The notes beneath the pieces were generated by a model that saw only the letters and a list, made by a program, of their open reading frames with translations, had not been told where the DNA came from and made no database searches. Source: Paraflavitalea sp. CAU 1676 (GTDB lineage: Bacteria; Bacteroidota; Bacteroidia; Chitinophagales; Chitinophagaceae). Taken from it: a stretch of 51,441 bases of DNA. The DNA is taken from contig NZ_JARHUJ010000016.1 of assembly GCF_029223285.1 (NCBI RefSeq), positions 1-51,441 of the forward strand, written 5' to 3'. Below, piece after piece: positions 51,353 to 51,441 of this stretch. A program made the position numbers and the translations under genes. Position 1 is the first letter of the stretch, and each line of letters starts with the position of its first letter.

Positions 51353-51441
51353 TTATGGCGCTGTGTGGAGTTTTACTGTGATGGTCTCGGGATTGGGCAG
51401 TAGTTTAATGTGAGGACCGGTTAACTCAAGTCTTTGAGGGA
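51353..51441 (-). CDS. Possible 3' end of a minus-strand gene, truncated by the window
   Basis: A 28-codon open stretch on the minus strand runs from the window edge to TAA at 51353-51355 and reads as plausible protein (ELTGPHIKLLPNPETITVKL). It would end just before the shared terminator and be convergent with the TPR-like gene. Too short to identify. Confidence 0.35.
   Translation of the reverse strand, partial: PQRLELTGPHIKLLPNPETITVKLHTAP

Overview
The window looks like chromosomal DNA of a Bacteroidota bacterium, most likely family Chitinophagaceae. The evidence is a SusC/SusD pair, several promoters of the Bacteroidota -7 type (TAnnTTTG), AraC, LytTR and hybrid two-component regulators, secreted glycoside hydrolases (GH43, GH97, GH92), and families typical of this group (YtxJ, DUF4153, DUF2306). 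The placement is inferred from family content and motif recognition; no database search was possible. No rRNA, tRNA, CRISPR array or intact mobile element was seen.

Layout. 1-653 is non-coding with two kinds of phased repeat. 654-3076 is a HisKA_2 kinase plus sigma-54 activator pair, ended by a terminator. 3211-5526 is a membrane protein plus winged-helix regulator operon and a DUF4153-type membrane protein; both units carry the same 17-bp palindrome. 5601-10251 holds a serine beta-lactamase-like hydrolase, small membrane and unknown proteins, YtxJ and a large membrane protein. 10300-14757 is a probable operon of an NTF2-like protein, GH43, GH97 and an exported Gfo/Idh oxidoreductase. 14881-17313 (minus) has two exported alpha/beta hydrolases and a Dps ferritin. 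17487-20468 has a LytTR regulator and a hybrid kinase. 20514-22283 has an AraC regulator divergent from a 3-oxoadipate-lactonase-like hydrolase.

The centre (22292-39622) is the most striking part: a roughly 17-kb locus that looks dedicated to sugar acids. Leftward lie an AraC regulator, an FGGY gluconokinase-like kinase, an exported RraA-fold protein, a Tat-exported enolase-superfamily dehydratase, a BASS transporter, a second exported RraA-fold protein and a second Tat-exported enolase-superfamily dehydratase. Rightward lie SusC, SusD, an IlvD/Edd aldonate dehydratase, a FAH-family enzyme and a GntP permease. Working model (inference): SusC/D brings an aldonate-containing ligand across the outer membrane; part is dehydrated and cleaved in the periplasm, with 2-oxoacids taken up by the BASS carrier; part enters through GntP for cytoplasmic IlvD/FAH breakdown or phosphorylation.

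The right part (39735-51441) holds an ATP-grasp protein, a TetR/metallo-beta-lactamase/DUF1348 cassette with a duplicated 16-bp operator, an exported protein of unknown function, a divergent DUF2306/HxlR pair around a perfect palindrome, a GH92 mannosidase, a sterol-desaturase-like protein, a Crp/Fnr regulator, a truncated remnant of a secreted-protein gene and a large TPR-like protein of unknown function.
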